Of a stretch of DNA of 64,000 nucleotides, positions 56,429 to 64,000 are shown in pieces. Position 1 is the first letter of the stretch. Every line of letters begins with the position of its first letter. The stretch is from JANSYA01 sp965243385 (GTDB taxonomy: Bacteria; Spirochaetota; Leptospiria; Leptospirales; Leptonemataceae), in assembly GCA_965243385.1 (NCBI GenBank), contig CBDEUV010000002.1, positions 62,001 through 126,000 of the forward strand, written 5' to 3'. Under the pieces are notes generated by a model. The model made no database searches, was not told where the DNA came from, and saw nothing but the letters and a program-made list of their open reading frames with translations. The translations under genes and the position numbers were made by a program.

Positions 56429-57187
56429 TCAACGTTCCAGCCAGAGAGTGTCGCTGCGACCAATTTCGAAGCCCAGAAATGTATACAGCTCCGTTTGCAG
56501 CATGGGCCGGCCGGGTCCCGGGCGCAGATGCATGCGAATCTCGACCGCGGCCTGGTCGCCATAGTCGACCGGCGATCCGTTCGAATTCAGGACCATCGGA
56601 GCGGATCCCGGCAACCGGCGCTCGCCGCTCAGTACCATCATCGCTCCCAGGGTTTCGCCTTCCAGCGCACCGAAGCCGTCGGCGTACTCTACCCGGGACT
56701 GCTGGTCCGTGATATAGTGGATCGACCAGCGGGTCGTGTCCGAAATGTCCGGCGTCGCGTAGCCGTAATCGATGCGATCGGTACAAACGCCGCGCTGGTC
56801 GGCGGGACTCGATTCGCAGGTACGCTCGATGCGGGCCACTTCTCGCACATTGCCGTTGCGGTCGTACACCGTCCGGTAGCCGATTTTCGCGCCGCTAAAA
56901 TACTCCGAAGGCCGCCAGATCGGCTGCTGGCTTTTGCTCAGCCCGGGATCGATTCCACCGCAGCCCGGCAGAGCGCCAGGCGCCCCCAGCAGGGCGAAAA
57001 AAACAAACAGCAACAGCCGGCGAAGCTCGCTTTGAGCGCCGGGGGCTGCAAATCGCCCTCGAAGAGCGGCGCTGGTCGGGGTCACTCCGGAACGGCGGAT
57101 TTTCTGGCCGGGAGCAGGATGGGCGAAGGCGCTGGCATTGCGGTTCGGAAGCATGTCTGTTCTGGCTTCTCCGCTGGCAGGCTGCAT
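56429..57187 (-). CDS. Putative lipoprotein, function unknown
   Basis: Open frame of 252 codons. A hydrophobic stretch LLLFVFFALLGAPGALPGC with a lipobox ending GC lies at about residues 58-77, too deep for the first ATG (57187) or the ATG at 57154 to be the real start; GTG 57085 gives a more normal signal. Mature domain of about 175 residues contains YRTVYDRNGNVREVARIER and a paired CESS/GVCTD. Family not recognised. It lies 12 bp upstream of glpX on the same strand, likely cotranscribed. Confidence 0.65.
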   Translation of the reverse strand: MQPASGEARTDMLPNRNASAFAHPAPGQKIRRSGVTPTSAALRGRFAAPGAQSELRRLLLFVFFALLGAPGALPGCGGIDPGLSKSQQPIWRPSEYFSGAKIGYRTVYDRNGNVREVARIERTCESSPADQRGVCTDRIDYGYATPDISDTTRWSIHYITDQQSRVEYADGFGALEGETLGAMMVLSGERRLPGSAPMVLNSNGSPVDYGDQAAVEIRMHLRPGPGRPMLQTELYTFLGFEIGRSDTLWLER

Positions 57188-57276
57188 TCGGCAAGAGATT
57201 TCCCGCCGCTTTCAGAGGGATGCCGGGACGAAAATTCTGTTGCGATCCTGGTGATGTTCGTCATAGTCGAGAACTC

Positions 57277-58218
57277 ATGTCGGACCAGCCAGACCACGCA
57301 TCTTCTTCGGGACACGCAGAGCCCGGAGGTCCGGACGCAGCCCCGGATTCCAGTTCCAGGCAAGCTTCCCCGGAACTGGATCTCGAGCAAATGGTCCGCC
57401 TGTTCACCATTCCCATCGAACCGACCAAAGCGTTCTTGAAAGTACTCATGGATACTTTCTTCCATATAGAAGTCACCGGAGCGGACGCCATTCCATTGAC
57501 CGGCGGGGGCATTATCGTCAGCAATCACACGGACTATATCGATGTGCCGGTGCAGGGCGTGCACTGCCCGCGCAAATGCGTCTACGTCGGGAAACAGGAG
57601 CTCTTCGAGCCCGAAAAAGATCTCAAGAAATTCTTATTCCAGGAGGGTTCGCCCCTCAATTTGCCGCCCTTCTTCGTGGCGAAGGCCCTGCTGGAGCGGG
57701 GCCTGGAAGTCTACGGCGCCGCAACCCGTATTCAGTTGATGGAATTCGGCGGTCAGCCTATCAAACGCAGCTTTAAGGGCGACGCCTCCGGCGGCCCGGC
57801 GAGCGCCCGGGATGCGGTGCAGTACTATAAGGATCTGGAGGATCACCTCGTAGAACTGCTCAAAGCGGGCGAATTCATCTCGATCTATCCCGAAGGTACC
57901 CGAACCGAGACCGGGGTCATCGGCCCCTTTAAGGCGATGGCGGCGAAGCTGGCCATCCGCGCGCAGGTGCCGATCGTACCGTCGGGAATTTCGGGCGCCT
58001 GGAAATTTCTGACGCTTGAAAGCTTCCTGAGCGGGCGCATGTTCAAAACGCATATTCAGTACAATATCGGGCAGCCGATCATGCCGACCGAATTCCCCGA
58101 AGGCGACGAAAAGCGCGCGGCCAAAGAGCTCACGGCGCGACTGGAAAAAGACGTCTACGCGCTGATTGAACATCCCGAGCGGCGCAACAATCCGCGCAGC
58201 CGCGCACGGGTGCTCTGA
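57277..58218 (+). CDS. 1-acyl-sn-glycerol-3-phosphate acyltransferase (PlsC family)
   Basis: 313 aa membrane-associated acyltransferase of phospholipid synthesis. Catalytic HX4D in SNHTDYIDVP near residue 80 and substrate motif YPEGTRTETG near 205, with the block III/IV sequence VPIVPSGISGAWKFL. An acidic, disordered N-terminal ~30 residues (SSSGHAEPGGPDAAPDSSS) precedes the domain. ATG 57277 selected; the upstream extension to 57220 has no family features. Divergent from the lipoprotein gene. Confidence 0.87.
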   Translation: MSDQPDHASSSGHAEPGGPDAAPDSSSRQASPELDLEQMVRLFTIPIEPTKAFLKVLMDTFFHIEVTGADAIPLTGGGIIVSNHTDYIDVPVQGVHCPRKCVYVGKQELFEPEKDLKKFLFQEGSPLNLPPFFVAKALLERGLEVYGAATRIQLMEFGGQPIKRSFKGDASGGPASARDAVQYYKDLEDHLVELLKAGEFISIYPEGTRTETGVIGPFKAMAAKLAIRAQVPIVPSGISGAWKFLTLESFLSGRMFKTHIQYNIGQPIMPTEFPEGDEKRAAKELTARLEKDVYALIEHPERRNNPRSRARVL

Positions 58219-58220
58219 TC

Positions 58221-58246
58221 CCGAGGCTGTTGAAAAACAGCCTCGG
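58221..58246 (+). terminator. Perfect 11-bp hairpin with GAAA tetraloop after plsC
   Basis: CCGAGGCTGTT and AACAGCCTCGG pair perfectly around GAAA (a GNRA tetraloop), two bases past the plsC stop. No T-run follows, so this is either a factor-dependent stop or an mRNA 3'-end stabiliser. Confidence 0.7.
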
Positions 58247-58319
58247 GGCAGGCTGATCGACCGCAAGCCGCTGCGCGCGCCTCTGTAGATTGCGACGTTA
58301 GCGGACCGATAAGAATCCT

Positions 58320-58676
58320 ATGCCTGCTTCGCTTTCCGTCCACCATTCGCCATTCCGGCGCGACGACTCCGCCCCGACCAGGTACGCGGGTCGCTTTCCG
58401 GGCGTTTCGATACTCGCCGCGGCGTTGCTTGCGCTGTCGCTGAGCGCCTGCCAGGCCGACGCCGGCGTGCAGAAAGAGGCGACTCCGGAACCGCCGCGTT
58501 CGGAGCTCGAAATGTGTCGCGCATCCGGCGGCGAATGGATTATGTTCAACAACGGCTGCGTCGACATGTGCGAGTACCGCCGGGGCGAAGTGACCATGTG
58601 TACGCAGGCGCGCAAACTGGGCTGCTATTGCAAAGGGCATCGCTGCTGGAACGGCTCCCGCTGCGAAGACGTCTAG
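58320..58676 (+). CDS. Small cysteine-rich lipoprotein
   Basis: 118 aa. N-terminal region then hydrophobic VSILAAALLALSLSAC with lipobox LSAC at about residues 41-44, mature part of about 75 residues. After the lipidated cysteine it has eight further cysteines (EMCRAS, NNGCVDMCEY, TMCTQARKLGCYCKGHRCW, GSRCED), spaced like a disulfide-knotted secreted domain. No family recognised. Probably surface or periplasmic-facing. Convergent with the PEGA gene. Confidence 0.65.
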   Translation: MPASLSVHHSPFRRDDSAPTRYAGRFPGVSILAAALLALSLSACQADAGVQKEATPEPPRSELEMCRASGGEWIMFNNGCVDMCEYRRGEVTMCTQARKLGCYCKGHRCWNGSRCEDV

Positions 58677-58757
58677 CTTGAGCGCAGGCCGTACAGGCTT
58701 AGAGTACAGGGCGTCGAGCTCAGCATTCGCGGGACGACACTGCCACAACGGCCCGGA

Positions 58758-58805
58758 TTTAGAACGAAGCCCAGAACGAAATATTAAACGAAATCTAGAA
58801 CGAAA
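58758..58805. repeat. Four 12-bp tandem repeats across the PEGA gene stop
   Basis: Consecutive 12-mers TTTAGAACGAAG, CCCAGAACGAAA, TATTAAACGAAA and TCTAGAACGAAA cover 58758-58805, overlapping the last two codons and stop (58795) of the PEGA gene. The unit length is a multiple of three. It is a short minisatellite-like array, not a protein-coding repeat in the present frame. Confidence 0.7.
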
Positions 58806-60576
58806 GAGAAAGGCCCGCTTCGTAGTACGGCTCGGAGCGAATCTCCGCGTGGCGCTCGAGGCCGCTGCCGCCGGTCCCATCGCCGGATACGAACCCGCTA
58901 CCGGAACTATAGCGACTCGCAGCGCTCGGATCGGCCCCGGAAACGGCATCTCTTAAGAACCAGGAAATTTCACCCGTTTCTTTCGCGGTATCGAGCATGA
59001 TGCCCCGGATCAGGAAACCCGCGCCCAGCAGCACCGTGACGATGCCGATGCCCGCGCTGATATTCGCATTCCGCCTTTGCTGCGCGACCTGCCGATCGTT
59101 GTTTTGAATCAGCTGCGTCTGGTACAATAATCCCACGGACCCGCCCTCGCTGATCAGCGTCGGCAAACTCAGTATCGAAAGAAAGGGCAGTTGCGCGCGC
59201 AGGCGATCCTGAATGCGATTGGCGCGGATTTCGAAATGCACAAAACCCGCATAGAATCCGAGCCCGCCCAGAAAGGAATAATAGGCCACGTCCAGATGAT
59301 CCCAGTCGAAGATCACGTAGTGCGGATCTTTGAAATGTGTTTCGGTGTCACCGGGTTTCAGCGATTCGTTCAACACGACTTCGTCTTCATTCCTGAGCTG
59401 CACGCCGATGAAGCGATCGACGTGGCCGGCCTTCGACAGTCGCAGGCGATGCGCGCCCGGCGGTAGATCGTCGCGCTCAAGCGGCGTCGTTCCGATGCGT
59501 TCGAGATTCAGATAGACCTCAGCGCCGTCCGGGTCGGTCGTGACTTTCAAACGCGCGCGATAGTCGTTTTTGGGACTGCGCACCCGAAAGGAATTGTTAC
59601 GACCCGCGTCGATGACCACCCGCCGGCGAAAATCCTGAAAGCCGTCCTGCACAACGCGCAGCTCATAGCTGCCAGGCAGCGCGCGCCCCTGTACGGGACT
59701 GCGACCCAGATACAGATTATCGAGATAGACCATCGCTCCGGCCAGCGGGGTTTCCACCTGCACCGCCGCCGTGCCGCCCCCCGCCACGAAGTCGCGTATG
59801 CCCTCAGCCGGGGCGTCGAGCTCCCGGTAGATCGTCTGGATTACGCTTTCGAATTGCAGCGCGGTGGTACGCCCGCTGACCGCGTCGTAGAGTTTCAAAC
59901 GCACCGTCACCGGCCCCCGACGGGTCACTCCGCTTTCGCGGGAAAGTCCCGAACCGGGAGCGTAAAAAAAGGAGCCGCTCACCAGGTAGTCCGCTTTTAG
60001 AGCGGCGGCCTTCGCCGCCTCGTCCGCCAGTCGCACCACTTCGTAGGTTTCTTCGTCCAGCCGGCGAACGTCGACTTTCAGCAACACCCGCTGCAATTCA
60101 TCCGGCGCGGGACTGCCGTCCGCGGCGCGACTATAACGATCGACCCGCAGATCCTGGTTTTTCTGCAGTTTACGCCCGGACCCTGCGGCTGCGTCTGCTC
60201 CCGCGGAGTCCGGATCGACGGGGGCCCGGGGACGCACGAAGAGCAGACGCCCGGGACGTTCGGCGCGCACATAACCGATCGATTCGACTTTGCCGCCGAG
60301 AATTTTGATCAGACCGTTCGAGAGATAATCCAGCGACGAATCGCGGGTATCGTTCTCAAGCGGCAAAAAGACCAGCCGCCGCTCCTGTTCATAAAGGGCG
60401 ACCTGCGGATCCGGCCTATCGTTACCGGGAGCCGCCTGGAGTGGTCCGGCCCCGAATGCCGTAAAATCGGTGAAGCCGCTGAACAATGCCGAAACGGGCA
60501 CGCAGGCCAGCGCGAAGGTACTAACCGCGCAAACTACCGCGGTACAACGATGCAGGATTGAGCGGCTGGCTTTCAT
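58795..60576 (-). CDS. Secreted PEGA-domain protein
   Basis: 593 aa exported protein. Signal peptide residues 1 to about 30 (CTAVVCAVSTFALACVPVSA), then a region with LVFLPLENDTRDSSLDYLSNGLIKIL reminiscent of a TolB-N/CsgG-like fold (inferred), and two PEGA repeats near residues 265-340 and 345-420 (GAMVYLDNLYLGRSPVQG and GAEVYLNLERIGTTPLERDDLPPG). Two hydrophobic stretches near 440-460 and 510-530 may anchor it. It ends with FxF-like aromatic YYEAGLSLSF, a beta-signal-type C terminus. Spirochaete envelope role likely, function unknown. Confidence 0.78.
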   Translation of the reverse strand: MKASRSILHRCTAVVCAVSTFALACVPVSALFSGFTDFTAFGAGPLQAAPGNDRPDPQVALYEQERRLVFLPLENDTRDSSLDYLSNGLIKILGGKVESIGYVRAERPGRLLFVRPRAPVDPDSAGADAAAGSGRKLQKNQDLRVDRYSRAADGSPAPDELQRVLLKVDVRRLDEETYEVVRLADEAAKAAALKADYLVSGSFFYAPGSGLSRESGVTRRGPVTVRLKLYDAVSGRTTALQFESVIQTIYRELDAPAEGIRDFVAGGGTAAVQVETPLAGAMVYLDNLYLGRSPVQGRALPGSYELRVVQDGFQDFRRRVVIDAGRNNSFRVRSPKNDYRARLKVTTDPDGAEVYLNLERIGTTPLERDDLPPGAHRLRLSKAGHVDRFIGVQLRNEDEVVLNESLKPGDTETHFKDPHYVIFDWDHLDVAYYSFLGGLGFYAGFVHFEIRANRIQDRLRAQLPFLSILSLPTLISEGGSVGLLYQTQLIQNNDRQVAQQRRNANISAGIGIVTVLLGAGFLIRGIMLDTAKETGEISWFLRDAVSGADPSAASRYSSGSGFVSGDGTGGSGLERHAEIRSEPYYEAGLSLSF

Positions 60577-60711
60577 TCTGTCGGGCGGCCCGGCGATCAG
60601 GCCGGCGACAATCGTGTGCCGCGACCGCCCGGTCCTCTGTGACGACTGTCGAAGAGGGCCCCCTGCAAGACAACTCTCAAACGCTTGCGGACCAACCGGA
60701 AACCGGGCCTC

Positions 60712-63471
60712 TTAAACCGCGGCCTGTTCGCGGTCTTTCAGGCGCACGGACAGGATCTTGCTGACGCCGGCCTCTTCCTGGGTCACTCCGAAGATGCCCG
60801 ACGATTTGGCCATGGTCAATTTGTTGTGCGAGATGACCATAAACTGCGTGCGCGGAGCGAAGCGGCCCAGCATTTTCAGGAAACGGCCCACGTTGTTGTC
60901 GTCGAGCGGCGCGTCGATCTCGTCGAGAAAACAGAACGGCGACGGGCGCACCAGGTAGATCGCGAACATCAGCGCGATCGCCGTCATGCTCTGCTCGCCG
61001 CCGGATAATAGCGCGATGCTGGAATTCTTCTTACCGGGAGGCTGAACCATAATGTCCACCCCGGAATTCATCGGGTCTTCAGGTTCGGTCAGGCTGAGGC
61101 TCGCCCGGCCGCCGCCGAAGAGCGTCTGAAAGATTTCGGTGAAATTCACCTGGATGCGTTCGAAGGTGTCGCGAAACAGAGTCTGGGACTGCGTATCGAT
61201 TTCTTTGAGAATCGATAGAATATTCTTTTTGGCGTCTTCAATGTCCACGCGCTGCTTTTCGAGTTCGTCGTGGGCCTCGGTGGCGCGTTCCAGTTCCTCG
61301 ATGGCCAGCGCGTTAAAGGCGCCCAGTTCGCGGATTTCCTGGTTGATGCGGCGATACTCCTCCGCTTCGCGATCCGGATTCAGGTTCAGTTTTTCGGAGC
61401 CGGCCTTGAGTTCGCCCAGACTGATCTGGAAATCATTATAGAGTTCTTCTTCGAGGGTACTGATCGAAACCCGAAACTGCTCCGCGTTGCGTTCCTGTTT
61501 CGAGATTTCCGGCAGAGCGGATTCGAATTTTTCCATTTCGCGCCGCGCTTTCTCGCGCAACGTTCCGACTTCGTTTCGGGATTTTTCGATTTGCTTTTTG
61601 ATTTTATCGATGCCGGCGGACTGCTCTTTCGTGCGTTTTTGGGCCGCTTCGATGTCCGCTTTGAGGCCGGCTTCTTCCTGGCGGAATTTTTCCAGATCAT
61701 TTTTCAGCCCGGCCTGCTCTTCTTTGAGATAACCCAGGCGCTCGGTGGCCTCTTTGAGCTGCGCGGCGATGCCTTCGCGAGCCTCGAGGGAAGATTCCCG
61801 GCGGACTTCGGCGTCCCGCATCTGCAGTTCGAGTTCGACTTTGCGATTCTTTTCTTTATCCAGCTCGGCCAGATGGCTTTTGCGCACTCCCTGCAGACGC
61901 ACGATGTCTTTTTGTAAAAAATCCCGCCGCCGGGCGATCTCGTCCATTTCCTGGTCGAGCTGCTCTTTCTTCGCCAGCAGTCCGCTTTTGTCGAATAAGA
62001 GCGAGCGAAACTCCTGCTCGATGCTTTCGTAACGCCGAAAATCTTCAACGACCGCGTCCAGTTGCACTTCGCCCAGTCGATCCGCCGCAGCCTTCGCGGC
62101 CAGGTCGCCGGAGCGCAGCCGGCCTTCGACTTCGCGCAGTATTTCCACGCCGCCGCCCAGGCGCGCGACGATTTCGCTTTTGAGATTATTGCGATAGTCT
62201 TCACGACTCTCGAGCTCTTTCTTTTTGCGCTCCAGCTCTAAAATCAGATCCTGGGTTACGGCTTTCAGGTCTTCTAAAAGCTCCGCCTGGCGGTCCTCGC
62301 CGCTGTGAATTTCTTTCTGGCTGGCTTCTTCCTGCTCGATCGTAGAATCGATCGCGCCCCGCAATTCTTTGAGCTTCGCGTCGATGGTCGCGTTGCTCTT
62401 GAGCAGGCTTTCGATATCCGCCTGCAGATCCAGTTCGAGCTGCCGCGATTGCTGGTGCTTTTTTTCAAGCTCCGCGTGTTTCTTTTGTTCTTCTTCGATG
62501 CGGCCTTCTAAGGCGGACATGCGCGCGCTGCGTTCGCCGCGTTCGGCGTCGATCCGTTCCAGCCCGCTCTTCATGGCCTCGAGATTCGAGAGGTCCTGGT
62601 GAAAGGCGCGGTCCAGCCGCTGCATTTCTTCGATGAACTGCTGGTTTTCGCTTTCAATCTCCTGAACCCGCGCTTCGCATTGCCGCGAGGATTCCAGGCT
62701 TTCGTCGCGCTTTTTGATCAGCGCCGCGAGCTTCTCTTCGGCTTTGCGACTCTTCTCTTCGAGACCGCGATAGTTCAAAAAGCGCAGATTGCGGTCGTGC
62801 GCGTCCAGGTGTTCTTTTAATTTAATATAGCGACGGGTTTTGCGGGCCTGGCGCTCCAGGTTGTCCATCTCGTCCTTTTTGGATTTGAGAATATCGCCGA
62901 GGCGCAACAGGTTCTGTTCGGTATCGTGCAGGCGATCGAGGGTCTCTTTGCGTTCGGACTTAAATCGCGAAACGCCGGCCGCTTCGTCCAGGAGACCGCG
63001 CCGGCTTTCCGGCGTCGCCTTCAGGATTTCGCTGATGCGGCCCTGCTCCATGATCGAATAGGCGGACTTGCCGATGCCGGTGTCCATGAAGGCCTTCTCG
63101 ATGTCCCGACGGGTGGTGCGCTTGCCGTTGAGATAGTATTCGCTGCCGCTCTGCAGATAGATGCGACGACCGATCACGACTTCGTTCTGATCGATCTTCA
63201 GCGAGCGATCTTTGTTTTCGAAGTAGATTTCGACTTCGGCCATGCCGGCCTGTTTGCGATGCTCCGATCCCAGGAAGATCACGTCTTCCATATTCTTGCC
63301 GCGCAGGCCTTTCGCGGATTTTTCACCCAGCACCCAGCGCACGGCGTCGAGAATATTCGATTTGCCGCAGCCGTTCGGCCCGACGATGCACGTAATCCCC
63401 GACTCCAGATCGATGATCGTTTCGTCGGCGAAGGACTTAAAGCCGACCATGCGTATTTTTTTGACCTTCAA
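60712..63471 (-). CDS. smc: Short SMC chromosome-segregation ATPase
   Basis: 919 aa, against about 1180 in most bacteria. N-terminal Walker A GPNGCGKSNILDAVRW near residue 32, C-terminal signature LLSGGEQSMTAIAL and Walker B FCFLDEIDAPLDDNN; two long coiled coils. Between them only about 60-100 residues (near 420-500) break the coil, including VARLGGGVEILREVEGRL, and I cannot see the canonical ~150-aa hinge. Leptospira SMC is also unusually short, which supports this lineage. Condensation and segregation role inferred. Confidence 0.9.
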   Translation of the reverse strand: MKVKKIRMVGFKSFADETIIDLESGITCIVGPNGCGKSNILDAVRWVLGEKSAKGLRGKNMEDVIFLGSEHRKQAGMAEVEIYFENKDRSLKIDQNEVVIGRRIYLQSGSEYYLNGKRTTRRDIEKAFMDTGIGKSAYSIMEQGRISEILKATPESRRGLLDEAAGVSRFKSERKETLDRLHDTEQNLLRLGDILKSKKDEMDNLERQARKTRRYIKLKEHLDAHDRNLRFLNYRGLEEKSRKAEEKLAALIKKRDESLESSRQCEARVQEIESENQQFIEEMQRLDRAFHQDLSNLEAMKSGLERIDAERGERSARMSALEGRIEEEQKKHAELEKKHQQSRQLELDLQADIESLLKSNATIDAKLKELRGAIDSTIEQEEASQKEIHSGEDRQAELLEDLKAVTQDLILELERKKKELESREDYRNNLKSEIVARLGGGVEILREVEGRLRSGDLAAKAAADRLGEVQLDAVVEDFRRYESIEQEFRSLLFDKSGLLAKKEQLDQEMDEIARRRDFLQKDIVRLQGVRKSHLAELDKEKNRKVELELQMRDAEVRRESSLEAREGIAAQLKEATERLGYLKEEQAGLKNDLEKFRQEEAGLKADIEAAQKRTKEQSAGIDKIKKQIEKSRNEVGTLREKARREMEKFESALPEISKQERNAEQFRVSISTLEEELYNDFQISLGELKAGSEKLNLNPDREAEEYRRINQEIRELGAFNALAIEELERATEAHDELEKQRVDIEDAKKNILSILKEIDTQSQTLFRDTFERIQVNFTEIFQTLFGGGRASLSLTEPEDPMNSGVDIMVQPPGKKNSSIALLSGGEQSMTAIALMFAIYLVRPSPFCFLDEIDAPLDDNNVGRFLKMLGRFAPRTQFMVISHNKLTMAKSSGIFGVTQEEAGVSKILSVRLKDREQAAV

Positions 63472-63765
63472 GCTCGCCTCAAAATCGCGCGTTCGATTCG
63501 ATGGAATTCGATTCAGAACGCGCCGTGCCGCCTTCGGTACTTGCGGTCCTGATTTGTGGGCAGCGATTGCCGCGCATCAGGACCGCCGGAGATCGCCGCA
63601 TTACATCGCCGTGGCGATTCGTGCTTGCGCCCGTTCGGAAGGCAGATTATGTCGTATTAACTTCCCTGCACAATCCCGGAATTGCGATAGCCGGTCAGCC
63701 CTTTTTCCTTTTCAGAGCGGGGAAATAAACCACACCTTACGCACACAGCCTGCAGTCTGCCGCCA
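63472..63765. other. 294-bp divergent intergenic region
   Basis: Between the leftward smc gene and the rightward DUF115 gene. No gene or strong hairpin found. It presumably contains both promoters. Confidence 0.4.
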
Positions 63766-64000
63766 ATGTCTGAATCCGTCGAGAGTCTTCTAATAAAGAG
63801 CAAGCCTTATCTTGCGATTTATTTCGCAGGCGCCGACAAAACCGAAGGTTCCACGGCGTCCGGCCCTCGTTTTCAGATCGACGCGGCCAAAAACGGTGAA
63901 CCGGTCGTGTACGTTACGAACGACGACGAGAATCGCCCGACCCGACCCACAGCCCTGGCTTCCCGCTACGATCCCGGCAAGGACGCCGCCCGCACCATCG
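63766..64000 (+). CDS. DUF115/Maf-like protein, N-terminal part
   Basis: 78 codons from ATG 63766 to the window edge. LIKSKPYLAIYFAGADKTEG opens the protein and ALASRYDPGKDAARTI at the end resembles the HSRYDPxxEAERxI motif at the start of DUF115 (motility-associated factor, flagellin/glycan-modifying glycosyltransferase-like) proteins found in spirochaetes. Only the N terminus is visible, so the assignment is provisional. Confidence 0.6.
   Translation, partial: MSESVESLLIKSKPYLAIYFAGADKTEGSTASGPRFQIDAAKNGEPVVYVTNDDENRPTRPTALASRYDPGKDAARTI

Overview
The window does not read as one genome. It reads as three unrelated bacterial sequences joined end to end, with breakpoints inside genes near 41.5 kb and 48.03 kb and a suspicious joint truncation near 37.5 kb. 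These joins look like assembly or scaffolding chimerism rather than biology, and every neighbourhood argument should stop at them.

Segment A (1 to about 41,530) is very GC-rich and gene-dense and looks alphaproteobacterial (Rhodospirillales-like is my guess from gene content). On the minus strand, 1-7.2 kb is a cell-wall and replication cluster: MltB-type transglycosylase, RlpA, DD-carboxypeptidase, tmk, holB, tatD, an MBL hydrolase and an EamA transporter. A peptidoglycan-binding protein is divergent from it. Then come an orphan ParB-domain protein, a phosphotransferase carrying a parS-like palindrome and a DnaA box, a DsbA-like thiol oxidoreductase, mfd, sdhE, recG and a DUF502 protein. The best-defined system is a complete glycerol ABC transporter locus: glpV-S-T-P-Q-U on the minus strand, divergent from glpR-glpD on the plus strand, with a repeated AACGAA operator-like motif at both promoters. 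It is followed by a Tag-type DNA glycosylase, a cytochrome b561-like protein, a four-gene polyamine-type ABC transporter, a DUF1907 hydrolase homologous to human C11orf54, and a ketopantoate reductase-like enzyme. At 37.5 kb a 3' tRNA-Leu fragment abuts a sulfatase gene that may lack its start. An FkbM methyltransferase follows, then an 830-bp gap with clustered DnaA boxes, a frameshifted DUF952 gene and the C-terminal end of a D-glutamate cyclase.

Segment B (about 41,530 to 48,030) is high-GC and of different ancestry, possibly Myxococcota or another delta-type lineage. It encodes a truncated trypsin/PDZ protease, then a minus-strand amino-acid operon (AlaC-like aminotransferase, homoserine dehydrogenase, threonine synthase) and the C-terminal part of an APC permease. 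The aminotransferase carries a one-base homopolymer frameshift that artificially fuses it to the next gene.

Segment C (about 48,030 to 64,000) has visibly lower GC and a spirochaete gene set, probably Leptospirales (Leptonema/Turneriella-like by composition). It carries a CfpA-like cytoplasmic filament protein with a polyproline tail, a class A PBP with a histone-H1-like tail, a lipid-linked saccharide flippase, GlpX, PlsC, two lipoproteins, a PEGA-repeat protein, an unusually short SMC protein without a recognisable hinge, and the start of a DUF115 protein.

I see no CRISPR array, intact insertion sequence, integrase, toxin-antitoxin or phage module. The most useful observations are the chimeric joins and frameshifts, the candidate replication-related sites, the glp regulon, the short-hinge SMC, and the tailed CfpA and PBP1A.
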